A stretch of DNA of 43,889 bases from an uncultured Clostridia bacterium (GTDB taxonomy: Bacteria; Bacillota; Clostridia; Christensenellales; UBA1242). The stretch is from NCBI GenBank assembly GCA_944384415.1, contig CALWTF010000017.1, positions 1-43,889 of the forward strand, read 5' to 3'. Made by a program: the position numbers and the translations under genes. Positions 10,164-19,429 of the stretch are shown here, one piece after another. Each line of letters starts with the position of its first letter. The stretch's first letter is position 1. Below the pieces are notes generated by a model. It was given only the letters and a program-made list of their open reading frames with translations, did not search any database and was not told the DNA's origin.

Positions 10164-12412
10164 TTTAACAAAAACTCCATATTGGCACTTTGTTCTTTTA
10201 AAAATATTGATAAAGCACTGTATCTTTTTGCTGTATAATTATTCTCAACCATAAATTTTAATTGATATTTTTTACCAACTAAAACAACCATTTTTTTTGC
10301 ACGCGTAACACCTGTGTATAGTAAATTTCTAGTTAAAATTGTTGGAGCACCTCCAATAATTGGCATAATCACAACATCAAATTCTGAGCCTTGACTTTTA
10401 TGAACAGTTATAGCATAACTTAAATTCAATTGCGAAATATCTGTTCTGTTATACACAGCAACTCTACCATCTTCAAAGGTTACTTCCAAATTTCCTATTT
10501 GCCTATTAACACTGGTAATAAAGCCAATATCACCATTAAAAACACCTTCACCATATTCAACAAATTTACCAACTATTTTTTGCCACTCTAAATCATAATT
10601 ATTTATTGTTTGCATAACTTTATCACCCTTTCTAAAAATTGTTTGTCCTACCATAATTTCTTCACTTGATGCATGTTGCGGATTAATAACTTGCTGAAGC
10701 TTGTTATTAAGATTATCAACACCACAAACACCAGATTTTAAAGGTGAAAGTACTTGTATTTTTGATGTATCTATTTTTAAAAAATTTGGTATGCGCTTTG
10801 ATTGTAATTCTACAATAGTATTTAAAATATCTTCTTGCTCATTTTTTTGCTCAAAGAAAAAATCTTTACTAGAATTGTCTAACTTAGGCATTTCTCCATT
10901 ATTTATTAAATGAGCATTTGTTACAATCAAACTTTTTTCATTTTGTCGGTAAATTTGCGTTAAGTTACAACATTCAATTTCACCAGAATTAATAATATCT
11001 GCTAATACATTACCAGCACCAACACTTGGTAACTGATTTTTATCACCCACCAGCAAAAGCTTTGAACCACTTTTTAAAGCTTTTAATAAATGTGAAGCCA
11101 ATATAACATCTACCATTGAAACTTCATCAACAATTACAACATCAAAAGGTAATCTGTTTTTTTCGTTATAAATAAACATATTGTCATCTTCATCTAAAAG
11201 ACCATCTTTTTTTGATGGATTAATCATTAAAGCGCGATGTATTGTACTTGCTGGCTGACCACAACTTTCACTCATACGCTTGGCAGCTCTACCAGTTGGG
11301 GCTAATAAACCAACGGTTTTATTTTGAGCTTGTAAAATACTCAAAATACATTGTATTATAGTAGTTTTACCAGTTCCGGGGCCACCTGTTATCACACAAA
11401 CACCTTGATTAACTGCCATTTCTATTGCTTTTTTTTGGTCATTATGAAACTGAATTTTATTAATTCTTTCAAAATCTTCAATTTCTGAACTTAAATCAAG
11501 ATTCATTGATGGAGATTCTTCGCGTAATTTAATTAGCCTTTGAGCAACTTTTCTTTCTGTAATAAAAAATTTATCTAACATTAAACAAACTTCTTCATTA
11601 AATTCAATTTCCCTTACAATTCCATCAAACATAAGCTTATTAACAACATCAGATAACAAATCACTTTTCTCATGAAAATCAATATCTAAAAGTCTGGAAA
11701 GTTGTTCAATTAAAATTAATTTAGGCAAAAAAGTATTACCATCTCGTTCACTTGTTTCTTTTAACAAATGTAATATACCTGCTCTTATTCTAAACTCACT
11801 TTCCGGATTAATTCCCATTTTTTGAGCAATTTTATCTGCTGTAGAAAAACCTATTCTTCCTACATCTTCAACCAATTTATATGGATTATTTTGAACAATG
11901 TTTATAGTATCTTTTTGATAAATTTCAAATATCTTTATAGCTAAATTGGTTGAGATGCTATGTTCCTGTAAAAAAATAACTGCATCTTGCATATTTCTCA
12001 ATTGTAAAAAACTTTTTCCTATCTCTGAAGCCTTTGTTAAACTTATTCCGTGAATGTCTGCAAGTTTTAAAGGGTTGTATTCAATTATTTCAAGTGTTTT
12101 ATCTCCAAAAGTGTTTACAATTAAATTTGCTGTAACAGGTCCAACCCCTTTAATCAAACCACTTGATAAATATTTTTTTATACCTTCTATTGATGATGGT
12201 ATGACAATATCATAAGATGTTACAGAAAATTGTTCTCCCCATTTTTGAGATGAAACAAATTTCCCCGTTGCCGAAATTGTTTGCCCTTCACCAACATTAG
12301 GCATAGTCCCAACAATGGTTACAAGCTCACCATTACTATCTACATCAGCAACAGTCCAGCCATTTTCTCGGTTTTGAAAAACTATGTGTTCAATAACACC
12401 CTTTATAACCAT
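10160..12412 (-). CDS. recD2: RecD2-type 5'-3' DNA helicase
   Basis: RecD2 is a superfamily 1B helicase found in bacteria without RecBC, working in replication-fork maintenance and repair. The N-terminal region carries the helix-hairpin-helix segments of the family (GLIKGVGPVTA and similar). Walker A GGPGTGKT is at 343-350, Walker B-like VIVDEVSMVD follows, and the C-terminus has YAITVHKSQGSEFD and TGVTRAKK. The 750-aa length is normal. I place the start at ATG 12412 because AAAAGGA lies six bases upstream of it; an in-frame TTG two codons earlier would sit directly against that site. It follows the engB terminator and is coupled to comF. Confidence 0.95.
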   Translation of the reverse strand: MVIKGVIEHIVFQNRENGWTVADVDSNGELVTIVGTMPNVGEGQTISATGKFVSSQKWGEQFSVTSYDIVIPSSIEGIKKYLSSGLIKGVGPVTANLIVNTFGDKTLEIIEYNPLKLADIHGISLTKASEIGKSFLQLRNMQDAVIFLQEHSISTNLAIKIFEIYQKDTINIVQNNPYKLVEDVGRIGFSTADKIAQKMGINPESEFRIRAGILHLLKETSERDGNTFLPKLILIEQLSRLLDIDFHEKSDLLSDVVNKLMFDGIVREIEFNEEVCLMLDKFFITERKVAQRLIKLREESPSMNLDLSSEIEDFERINKIQFHNDQKKAIEMAVNQGVCVITGGPGTGKTTIIQCILSILQAQNKTVGLLAPTGRAAKRMSESCGQPASTIHRALMINPSKKDGLLDEDDNMFIYNEKNRLPFDVVIVDEVSMVDVILASHLLKALKSGSKLLLVGDKNQLPSVGAGNVLADIINSGEIECCNLTQIYRQNEKSLIVTNAHLINNGEMPKLDNSSKDFFFEQKNEQEDILNTIVELQSKRIPNFLKIDTSKIQVLSPLKSGVCGVDNLNNKLQQVINPQHASSEEIMVGQTIFRKGDKVMQTINNYDLEWQKIVGKFVEYGEGVFNGDIGFITSVNRQIGNLEVTFEDGRVAVYNRTDISQLNLSYAITVHKSQGSEFDVVIMPIIGGAPTILTRNLLYTGVTRAKKMVVLVGKKYQLKFMVENNYTAKRYSALSIFLKEQSANMEFLLK

Positions 12413-12440
12413 ACACAATCCTTTTAATAACTAATTTAAC

Positions 12441-12464
12441 AAAAGTGCAGTTTCCTGCACTTTT
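12441..12464 (-). terminator. Terminator of the lon-engB operon
   Basis: AAAAGTGCAG and CTGCACTTTT form a perfect 10-bp stem with a GAAA loop on the minus strand, ending in TTTTGTT. It begins a few bases after the engB stop. Confidence 0.8.
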
Positions 12465-12466
12465 GT

Positions 12467-13057
12467 TCAAACTTGTTCTATTTTTTCATCAATAACTTGC
12501 CAAACTTTTTCCATTCCAATTTTTTTTGAAGAACTAACAGCTATTATATTAGCAACCCCAATGCCTAAACTAGATGCCAACATATTCAAATTATTGCGTA
12601 ATTCATTTTTGCTTAATTTATCAATTTTTGTTGCAATAATGGTAAATGGAATTTGATAAATATATAAATATTTTAACATTTGCTCATCTTTTTCACTTGG
12701 TTTATGACGACAATCAACTAAAACAAAAACATGTTTTAACTGTTTACTGTTTTCAAAATAATCACCTATCAAATGTTGCCAATTCTGTTGTTCAGATTTG
12801 CTTGCTTTTGCAAAGCCGTATCCAGGCAAATCTACAAAATGTATTTTTTTATTTACTTCAAATATATTTAATAAACGAGTTCTTCCCGGCGTTGAACTTG
12901 TTTTTGCTAATTTGTTCCGTTGTACCAAAGCATTTAATAAACTTGACTTTCCAACATTACTTCTACCAACAAATGCAAACTGAGGTAAAATATCAAAATT
13001 AGATAAATCTTTTGCGTTGGCAATACTTGTTATAAATTCTGCTGATTTAACAACCAT
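12467..13057 (-). CDS. engB: Ribosome biogenesis GTPase YsxC/EngB
   Basis: This small Era/EngA-family GTPase is required for assembly of the 50S subunit. The G1 P-loop GRSNVGKS is at 31-38, G3 DLPG at 76-79, and G4 ATKIDK follows; SSSKK fits G5. At 196 aa it is the usual size for a single-domain EngB. I chose ATG 13057, 8 nt after AAAAGG. A GTG three codons upstream would sit on the ribosome site. It lies 24 nt behind lon; lonA-ysxC is the arrangement in Bacillus. The stop is TGA. Confidence 0.95.
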   Translation of the reverse strand: MVVKSAEFITSIANAKDLSNFDILPQFAFVGRSNVGKSSLLNALVQRNKLAKTSSTPGRTRLLNIFEVNKKIHFVDLPGYGFAKASKSEQQNWQHLIGDYFENSKQLKHVFVLVDCRHKPSEKDEQMLKYLYIYQIPFTIIATKIDKLSKNELRNNLNMLASSLGIGVANIIAVSSSKKIGMEKVWQVIDEKIEQV

Positions 13058-13081
13058 TATATACACCTTTTATAAATATTA

Positions 13082-15418
13082 TTATTGAAGTGCAATTTCT
13101 AATACCTGTTTAATGTTGTCAACTAAAACAATTTCCATACTGTCACGCACAACTTTTGGCAACTGTTCTAAATCCAATTCGTTTTCTTTAGGAATGATAA
13201 CTTTTTTTATTCCCGCCCTATTAGCACCAATAAGTTTATCTCTAATTCCACCAACAGGCAAAACTCTTCCACGCAACGAAATTTCACCAGTCATTGCCAA
13301 ACCTTCTTTAACTTTTCTTCCTGTGAAAGCTGAAGCAATAGCAACGGTAGTAGCAATTCCAGCACTAGGACCTTCAATACCATTAGTTGCTGGTATATGA
13401 ATATGTAAATCAGTTTTGTTAAAATCTTTGCTTATGTTAAGCTCTTCCCTCATGTTTTTTATTAATGAAAATGCAGCATTACTACTTTCTTGTGCCACTT
13501 TACCAAGTTGACCTGTTAATAAAAGTTTTCCAGTTCCATCTTCAACAAGCGCTTCTATTAACAAACAAAAACCCATTCCATAGGCAGGAATTACACCCAA
13601 TCCAACAACTTCACCAACATTTCCACCTTGAAAAAATTTGTTTTCGTGAACAAAATCAGAACCCAAAAATTTACGAATATTTCTGCTTGTAATTTCAATT
13701 TCAGGTTTATCCATAGCAGTGTTTGTTGCATACTTACGACAAATTGTTGCTATTTCGCGTTCTAATCCACGAACCCCTGCTTCATAAGTGTATTCTCGAA
13801 TTATTTGTCTTAATAAATCATCACTTAATTTAACAGTGCCTTTTTTAAGACCGCACAATTTTTCTTGCTTACCTATTAAATATTTTTTTGCAATTTCAAT
13901 TTTTTCAAACTCTGTATAACTACGCAACTCAATAACTTCCATTCTATCTAAAAGAGGTTTAGGGATATTTTCCAAACTATTAGCAGTAGTTATAAACAAA
14001 ACCTGAGATAAATCATAAGGAATTTCTAAGAAATTATCCTTAAAATGATTATTTTGTGCTGGGTCTAATACTTCTAACAATGCACTAGCTGGGTCTCCTC
14101 GTATATCCTTAGATAATTTATCAATTTCATCTAATAAAAATACTGGATTAATTGTTCCTGCGTGTTTCATACCAGCCAATATCCTACCACACATTGCGCC
14201 AACATATGTTCTTCGATGTCCTCGAATAACACTTTCATCACTTATTCCGCCAAGTGAAACCTGTACAAATTCACGCCCCATTGACTTAGCTATAGATTTT
14301 GCAATAGAAGTTTTTCCAACCCCAGGAGGACCAGCCAAACAAATTATTTGTCCACTAATTTTGTTTGTTAATTTCATTACGGCTAAACATTCTAAAATTC
14401 TTTCCTTAACTTTATCTAACGCATAATGTTCATCATCAAGCACTTTTTTAGCTTTTGCAATATCTAAATTATCTTCAGTACGCTTTGTCCAAGGTAATTC
14501 TAAAACAGTTTCAACAAAATTCCTTACATATCCAAGCTCAGGTGAACCAAATGGTAATTTCCCTAGTCTTCGAACTTCTTTTAAAACTTTTTCTTCATTC
14601 TCAGGTTTTAAATGCAAAGCTTTTACTTTATTTGTATAATCTTCAATTTCATCAACATCACCATTTAATTCCTCATTAATAACATGAAGTTGTTCTCGTA
14701 AAAACATTTCTTTTTGAGATTTACTTATATTAGCATTAACCTTTTCATCAATTTCCTTTCGCCACATTGATGTGCTTATAGATTTTTCTAAAAGACCTTT
14801 TAAAATATCTAACCTTTTTTCTACATCTGTGGTTGATAAAAGGGTTTGTTGCTCGTTAATATCTTTTGTTAAAAGATGAACTAATCTGTCTGAAAATTCT
14901 GAAGGTTGCAATTCGTTATAAATAATCTGCGATTCAACTTCAATAGGTAAAAAATGTTCAAATCTACTAGCTTCTCGACATTTACGCTTCAATTCGGCAA
15001 CTTTTTGAAAAGCTTCAGGTGTGTTCTTATTTGTGTCTTGCAATTCATATGCATAAATTGAAAACAATTCGTTTTCTTTAATAATTTTTTCAATTTTAGC
15101 TCTTCCCACACAATCTAAAATTGCCTTGACTGTACCATTATTTTGATTAATAATTTTTTTAATAACAGCAATACAACCAAATCCAAAAAAATCATCTACA
15201 TTTTTTGGTGTAACCATTTTACCGTCTTTACTTGAAACAATAATTATTTTTTCGCCTTTTTCATAAGCGCTTTTTAATCCACTAATTTCAATATCACTAC
15301 CCAAATCACAAGTTAAATTCACACTTGGTACTGGAACCATATTTATTAAATGCAAAGCAAAATATTTTTTTACTTCTTGAACTTCTGGTTGAACAATTTG
15401 TTCATTTGTTAAACTCAT
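13082..15418 (-). CDS. lon: ATP-dependent protease La (LonA)
   Basis: LonA degrades damaged and regulatory proteins. It has an N-terminal substrate-binding domain, a coiled-coil linker, an AAA+ module with Walker A GPPGVGKTS and Walker B FLLDEIDKL, and a C-terminal serine-lysine protease domain. The catalytic Ser is at about 685 in GIEGPSAGIA and Lys at about 728 in GGIRDKLIGA. The 778 aa and lack of a transmembrane insert mark LonA rather than LonB. AGGAG lies 6 nt before the ATG. It has its own promoter at 15448-15476 and is first in an operon with engB. I see no CIRCE element. Confidence 0.97.
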   Translation of the reverse strand: MSLTNEQIVQPEVQEVKKYFALHLINMVPVPSVNLTCDLGSDIEISGLKSAYEKGEKIIIVSSKDGKMVTPKNVDDFFGFGCIAVIKKIINQNNGTVKAILDCVGRAKIEKIIKENELFSIYAYELQDTNKNTPEAFQKVAELKRKCREASRFEHFLPIEVESQIIYNELQPSEFSDRLVHLLTKDINEQQTLLSTTDVEKRLDILKGLLEKSISTSMWRKEIDEKVNANISKSQKEMFLREQLHVINEELNGDVDEIEDYTNKVKALHLKPENEEKVLKEVRRLGKLPFGSPELGYVRNFVETVLELPWTKRTEDNLDIAKAKKVLDDEHYALDKVKERILECLAVMKLTNKISGQIICLAGPPGVGKTSIAKSIAKSMGREFVQVSLGGISDESVIRGHRRTYVGAMCGRILAGMKHAGTINPVFLLDEIDKLSKDIRGDPASALLEVLDPAQNNHFKDNFLEIPYDLSQVLFITTANSLENIPKPLLDRMEVIELRSYTEFEKIEIAKKYLIGKQEKLCGLKKGTVKLSDDLLRQIIREYTYEAGVRGLEREIATICRKYATNTAMDKPEIEITSRNIRKFLGSDFVHENKFFQGGNVGEVVGLGVIPAYGMGFCLLIEALVEDGTGKLLLTGQLGKVAQESSNAAFSLIKNMREELNISKDFNKTDLHIHIPATNGIEGPSAGIATTVAIASAFTGRKVKEGLAMTGEISLRGRVLPVGGIRDKLIGANRAGIKKVIIPKENELDLEQLPKVVRDSMEIVLVDNIKQVLEIALQ

Positions 15419-15447
15419 ATAAATCTCCTAATAAAGCTATACAAATT

Positions 15448-15476
15448 AGTATAACCCAAAAAGCACTAAAAATCAA
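15448..15476 (-). promoter_or_regulatory. Sigma-A promoter of lon-engB
   Basis: On the minus strand TTGATT (15476-15471), 17 nt and TATACT (15453-15448) give a good vegetative promoter about 30 nt upstream of the lon start codon. Confidence 0.65.
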
Positions 15477-15563
15477 CAAAAATCTTTTATATTATTTTGT
15501 AAAAAAATAATTTGAACATTAATACGCCAATAAAATCACAACTTTTGTATGTAAAGTTTTAAT

Positions 15564-15584
15564 AAAAAAACCACCTTAAGGTGG
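15564..15584 (-). terminator. Terminator after the 197-aa hypothetical gene
   Basis: CCACC TTAA GGTGG followed by seven T on the minus strand, just beyond the TAG stop at 15591. Confidence 0.7.
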
Positions 15585-15590
15585 AAATTA

Positions 15591-16184
15591 CTAATTTTTT
15601 TCGTATACTAAATCTTTACTTAAATTTTCATATTTTAAATTATTTTCTTTTAAAAATTTATTTTCACAAACTTTTCCTATAACCTTTGGTTTAACTGATA
15701 AAATTTTCATATACTTGTCAATTTCAAAATTTTGTAAATCATTGTATATGCTTACTTTTTTAGGATTTTTATGTTTATAAATAGCTAAAGATACCAACCC
15801 TAAAGCCACTGCTTCAGAAGCCAAAAAACCTTTAATATCTATTACATCTAAACGGTTCAAAGTTAAAGCTGTAACATTAACAGCTAAACTACCAAAAGAA
15901 TATTTTAAATTTTTTAAATAATCTAATTTATATCTATCATAGCAATATGGATATTTTAATATCAAATGGTGCTTAAGCCCATTTAAAGCAAGTTTTCCCA
16001 AAATTTCAATGTCTACATCTTGTAAAGATTCTTGACTAGAATGAAAATTCCTTCTCATACTTTTATAACTTGAATATAAAACATCACAAATTTCATCATC
16101 AATTTCTTTGCTTTGAGTTTTAGATATTAAATTCTGTTTTCCTTTAATTCTTTGTTTAATTTGATTATAAATTAATGTTGTCAT
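15591..16184 (-). CDS. Hypothetical protein downstream of sigF
   Basis: I do not recognise this 197-aa protein. The N-terminal 80 residues are charged and Ser/Lys-rich, and there is a tyrosine-rich stretch near 80-95 (LKYPYCYDRYKLDYL). Residues about 95-140 are moderately hydrophobic (GSLAVNVTALTL, ASEAVALGLVSLAIY) and could form one membrane segment or a buried helical core. The C-terminal 60 residues are charged. There is no signal peptide and no catalytic motif I can name. It lies 87 nt after sigF on the same strand and ends in its own terminator, so it may be read from the spoIIA transcript or be a sporulation-stage gene. That link rests on position only. Confidence 0.75.
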   Translation of the reverse strand: MTTLIYNQIKQRIKGKQNLISKTQSKEIDDEICDVLYSSYKSMRRNFHSSQESLQDVDIEILGKLALNGLKHHLILKYPYCYDRYKLDYLKNLKYSFGSLAVNVTALTLNRLDVIDIKGFLASEAVALGLVSLAIYKHKNPKKVSIYNDLQNFEIDKYMKILSVKPKVIGKVCENKFLKENNLKYENLSKDLVYEKN

Positions 16185-16271
16185 TTTTTACCCTTTATAG
16201 TTCTTTATCATAATAAGAGTATACCATAAAAAGCATATTTTGTCAATTCTTAAAATTTATACACATTAACT

Positions 16272-17006
16272 TTAAACATTGTCATTATTTAAAAAAACAG
16301 ATTTCATACTGTCTAAAATTTTATTCTCAAGTCTTGAAACTTGAACTTGCGATACACCTAATTCATTAGCTATTTCGCTTTGTGTTTTATCTCTATAATA
16401 TCTCATTATAATAATTTTTCTTTCTCTTGGCTCTAAATTTTGAATTAATTGCTTAAGAACAAAATGGTCTATTATTTGCTCTGTGCTGTTATTATCTTCA
16501 ATTCTATCTTGCAAACTCGTACTTTGGTCATCACTTGAAGAACTATCACCTGCCGATAAACTAATAGGATAAGCATTTGCATCTAAAGCAAAAACAACCT
16601 CTTGTGAATCTATGCCAAAATGTTCGGCTATGGTTTCAATATCAACTTGTTTACCAATTGATTGTTGTTCATCTATAAATTTTTTAATTTTAATTGACTG
16701 TAATTTTATAGCACGACTTACTTTTATATAACCATCATCACGCAAAAATCTTTTAACTTCACCCGCTATCATAGGAACAGCATAAGTTGAAAATTGAACA
16801 TTAAAACTATCATCAAAATGATTTATGGCCTTAACAAACCCAACACAACCCAATTGAAACAAATCATCGTAATCAACACCTTTATTACAATATCTTTTTA
16901 TAACACTTTTTACAAGAGGATAATTTTCATTTATAAGTTGATTTTTAGCTTCTTCATCACCTTGTTGTGCCAACTTTATTAAAGCCAAAGTTCTTTTTGC
17001 ATCCAT
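16272..17006 (-). CDS. sigF: Forespore RNA polymerase sigma factor SigF
   Basis: SigF directs the first compartment-specific transcription in the forespore. Region 2 shows VDYDDLFQLGCVGFVKAI and FSTYAVPMIAGEVKRFLRD; region 3 follows; region 4.2 is TQSEIANELGVSQVQVSRLE. The 244-aa length fits SigF/SigG. Its place as third gene behind spoIIAA and spoIIAB identifies it as SigF rather than SigG. The ATG follows the spoIIAB stop by one base (TAAAATG), with a G-rich AGGGGG ribosome site, so the two are coupled. Activity should be held off by SpoIIAB until SpoIIE dephosphorylates SpoIIAA; spoIIE is not in the window. Confidence 0.95.
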   Translation of the reverse strand: MDAKRTLALIKLAQQGDEEAKNQLINENYPLVKSVIKRYCNKGVDYDDLFQLGCVGFVKAINHFDDSFNVQFSTYAVPMIAGEVKRFLRDDGYIKVSRAIKLQSIKIKKFIDEQQSIGKQVDIETIAEHFGIDSQEVVFALDANAYPISLSAGDSSSSDDQSTSLQDRIEDNNSTEQIIDHFVLKQLIQNLEPRERKIIIMRYYRDKTQSEIANELGVSQVQVSRLENKILDSMKSVFLNNDNV

Positions 17007-17007
17007 T

Positions 17008-17454
17008 TTACCCCCTATTTAACATTGCCTTTTTACCTTCCAATCTTTTTGTCATAACAATTTCAACACCTGAATCTTTTGAAGAAACAACAACATTATC
17101 CATAAAACTTTCCATAACAGTAAATCCCATTCCTGCTCTTTCCTCACTTGGTTTAGTTGTAAAAAACGGTTCACGAGCTCGTTTTATATCTTTTATACCC
17201 ACACCCCAGTCCCTAACTTTTACTACCACAGTTTGGTCTGAAACACCTACCCAAATTTCAATTTGTCCCAATGATTTTGGATAAGCATGCACTACACAAT
17301 TAGTAACAGCCTCACTTACGGCAGTTTTAATGTCAGTTATTTCATCAAGAGTTGGATTAAGCTGAACACAAAAACCCGCAACAGCAGCTCTTGCAAAACC
17401 TTCATTTACAGAAAGTGAATTAAACCTAAGTGTCATTTCATTTTTATATTCCAT
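17008..17454 (-). CDS. spoIIAB: Anti-sigma F factor SpoIIAB (serine kinase)
   Basis: SpoIIAB binds and blocks SigF and phosphorylates SpoIIAA with ATP. It has the GHKL ATPase N box (AVSEAVTNCVVHAY), the G1 box RDWGVGI, and the mobile lid EPFFTTKPSEERAGMGF, whose sequence is diagnostic of SpoIIAB. At 148 aa it is normal. AAAAGGA lies 6 nt before the ATG. It is the middle gene of the operon, 11 nt after spoIIAA and 1 nt before sigF. Confidence 0.96.
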   Translation of the reverse strand: MEYKNEMTLRFNSLSVNEGFARAAVAGFCVQLNPTLDEITDIKTAVSEAVTNCVVHAYPKSLGQIEIWVGVSDQTVVVKVRDWGVGIKDIKRAREPFFTTKPSEERAGMGFTVMESFMDNVVVSSKDSGVEIVMTKRLEGKKAMLNRG

Positions 17455-17465
17455 ACAAAATCCTT

Positions 17466-17774
17466 TTAATTTATTTTTGGCATAATTTGATACATTGCAG
17501 TCATTTTAAAAATTTTATCCGCATGTGTAGATGGATTAGAAATAAAAATTGGTATATTTTTTTCTTTCATTTTTTTATATCGACCAATCATAACACCAAT
17601 TCCAGTTGAATCCATAAACTCTAATTCAGATAAATCTATAATTACTTGTTTAAAAAATCCTTCTTCTAATAATCTATCCATATTTTCTCTAGCATAACTA
17701 GCACTATGTTCGTCAAGTTCTCCCTGTATACTTAAGTACAAAGTATCTTGAAACATATGTGAATTTATCTGCAT
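17466..17774 (-). CDS. spoIIAA: Anti-anti-sigma factor SpoIIAA
   Basis: This STAS-domain protein releases SigF by binding SpoIIAB when unphosphorylated. The phosphorylated serine is Ser56 in LEFMDSTGIGV (Ser58 in B. subtilis). ATG 17774 is the start because a full GAGGAGG ribosome site lies just upstream; an in-frame TTG nine codons earlier would swallow that site. The protein is then 102 aa. It is the first gene of the operon. A SigH promoter would be expected, but I cannot find a convincing one in 17775-17880; a TATAAT-like hexamer without a good -35 is present. Confidence 0.95.
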   Translation of the reverse strand: MQINSHMFQDTLYLSIQGELDEHSASYARENMDRLLEEGFFKQVIIDLSELEFMDSTGIGVMIGRYKKMKEKNIPIFISNPSTHADKIFKMTAMYQIMPKIN

Positions 17775-17881
17775 AATTCCTCCTCTTTTAAAACCTAACA
17801 AACAAAATTATAACACTAAAAAATATTAAAAAAATAAGAAAATAACTCGTAAAAACACTATTTTTTTGGTATTTATATAAC

Positions 17882-17914
17882 AAAAAACAAACAGTCATTA
17901 ACTGACTGTTTGTT
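17882..17914 (-). terminator. Terminator of the subtilase gene
   Basis: AAACAAACAGTCA, a 5-nt loop and TGACTGTTTGTTT form a 13-bp stem followed by T-rich sequence on the minus strand, directly after the stop at 17920. It insulates the spoIIA operon from the protease gene upstream. Confidence 0.75.
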
Positions 17915-17919
17915 TTAAA

Positions 17920-19062
17920 TTAAACATTTAAAAAAGAATTATAAGCATCTAATAATCCAAATCCACATTCATTTTTATCACATTGTAAATGTTTAGATGA
18001 GTTTAATAATATTGTTTTTATTCTGTTTGGTTTTAAAAACTGATATTCACCTAAAAGTAATGCACACACTCCCGCAACCATAGGCGTTGAAACACTTGTT
18101 CCGCTCATTTGTGTATAAAAAGTTTTTTTATTAGTAGTTGAAGTTATATCAACACCAGGTGCAATCAAATCTGGTTTAACATAAGAAAATGCAGGTCCAC
18201 GAGAGCTAAATGGAGCAACTTTTATATTATTATTTGTTATTATTTTATCCGCACTTCCAACAGTAATTATTTTGGGACTTGCACCAGGGCTTTTTATAGA
18301 GTTTGATTCAGGTCCATCATTACCAGATGCCGAAACAACACAAATTCCATTATCCCACAATATTTCTGCACCTTGAATTAAAGGGTCTTGCCTGTTTAAT
18401 GGTACACTTCCAAAACTCATACAAACAACTTTTATATTATATTTTTTATTATTATCATAAATCCACTGCATTGCATCCAGTATGGTAAAAGCTTGTGTCT
18501 CACCATATTTATCTAAGGCCTTTAAAATTATTAAATCGCAAGCAGGTGCTATACCACAAAATTTACCATTACTAGCCAATCCATTACCTGCAATAACACC
18601 AGTAACAAAAGTTCCATGTCCATTATCATCATACGGAAAATTTTTATTATTAACAAAATCTTTAAAAAAAATAATTCTATTTTTACCTATCACAAAATCT
18701 AGATGATTATAACACCCAGTATCAATAACAGCAACTGTAACGCCTTGACCAAAAATTTGATTTTTATGTAATTTATCTACACCAAGTATACCACAAGAAG
18801 CATCCATTAATATACTAGCTTTTTGTACACTTGTTACATATTCAATCCAAGGAAATTCATTAAGTTTTAGCAAATCCTTATTTTTTATTTTCAATCCAAA
18901 TGCATTTATGAATGGAAACTTTTTAATAATGCAATCATCATTAAAAATATTTTTTAACATTTTATATGAATTTTCCCAATTATTAACCCAAACAACACAT
19001 TTTATGTAATCATCTTTTAAACTTTGAACTTTATAAAACAAACTTTCATCAATTTTAAACAT
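17920..19062 (-). CDS. Subtilisin-like serine protease (S8, probably cytoplasmic)
   Basis: The catalytic residues are Asp114 (VAVIDTG), His149 (NGHGTFVTG) and Ser323 (MSGTSVSTPMVAG); the oxyanion Asn248 is in SASGNDG. Residues 1-80 resemble an inhibitor-I9-like propeptide and end in WIEYVTSVQKA before the catalytic core. There is no signal peptide, so an intracellular or AprX-like peptidase is likely. At 380 aa it is a minimal subtilase without extra C-terminal domains. The ATG has no strong ribosome site and lies 5 nt after the upstream small gene, which suggests coupling. The position beside spoIIA is suggestive of a sporulation role, but the sequence does not show one. Confidence 0.93.
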   Translation of the reverse strand: MFKIDESLFYKVQSLKDDYIKCVVWVNNWENSYKMLKNIFNDDCIIKKFPFINAFGLKIKNKDLLKLNEFPWIEYVTSVQKASILMDASCGILGVDKLHKNQIFGQGVTVAVIDTGCYNHLDFVIGKNRIIFFKDFVNNKNFPYDDNGHGTFVTGVIAGNGLASNGKFCGIAPACDLIILKALDKYGETQAFTILDAMQWIYDNNKKYNIKVVCMSFGSVPLNRQDPLIQGAEILWDNGICVVSASGNDGPESNSIKSPGASPKIITVGSADKIITNNNIKVAPFSSRGPAFSYVKPDLIAPGVDITSTTNKKTFYTQMSGTSVSTPMVAGVCALLLGEYQFLKPNRIKTILLNSSKHLQCDKNECGFGLLDAYNSFLNV

Positions 19063-19067
19063 TCAAA

Positions 19068-19385
19068 CTAACTTAAATAATTTAATAAATTTAACATTTT
19101 TGCTCTTTGTTCATCATTTAAAAGTGGTGCAATTTGCATAGCTGCTTTTTTTATCTGTTCAGCATCAAACTTTCCTTCTTGTTTCTGTTTTTTTATTAAT
19201 TTTAACATTTCATCTAACAATTGACTTTCATCCATAGAACCATACTTTTTTAAAAACTCTTCTGCTAAACCCTGATAATCCATAACATTTTCATTGTTTA
19301 TTGTTTTTTCTTGTTTAACATTTTCATCTTCCAATTCTTTATAATCAATTGGAATTTTAGCAAAATCTTTTAAATCCATTTTCAT
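19068..19385 (-). CDS. Small helical protein upstream of the subtilase
   Basis: I do not recognise this 105-aa protein. It is acidic and lysine-rich, predicted almost all helix. A segment near YGSMDESQLLDEMLKLI is followed by a second helical block around MQIAPLLNDEQRAKMLNLL. No cysteine, signal peptide or membrane segment is present. Start ATG 19385 follows AAAAGGA; a GTG seven codons upstream would cover that site. The stop is TAG and the subtilase ATG begins 5 nt later, so the two are probably one operon. It could be a substrate, adaptor or inhibitor of the protease, but this is inference from position. It diverges from the gene at 19461 across 75 bp. Confidence 0.75.
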   Translation of the reverse strand: MKMDLKDFAKIPIDYKELEDENVKQEKTINNENVMDYQGLAEEFLKKYGSMDESQLLDEMLKLIKKQKQEGKFDAEQIKKAAMQIAPLLNDEQRAKMLNLLNYLS

Positions 19386-19413
19386 ATTTCCTTTTATGTT
19401 TTTCACTTTATAT

Positions 19414-19429
19414 TATATGAATTCATATA
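19414..19429. promoter_or_regulatory. 16-bp perfect palindrome in divergent intergenic region
   Basis: TATATGAATTCATATA is a perfect palindrome midway between the two divergent small genes. On the minus strand it continues as CATATAAT, which resembles the -10 of SigE-type sporulation promoters; the -35 is not convincing. It may be an operator, overlapping promoters, or chance in AT-rich DNA. Confidence 0.35.
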
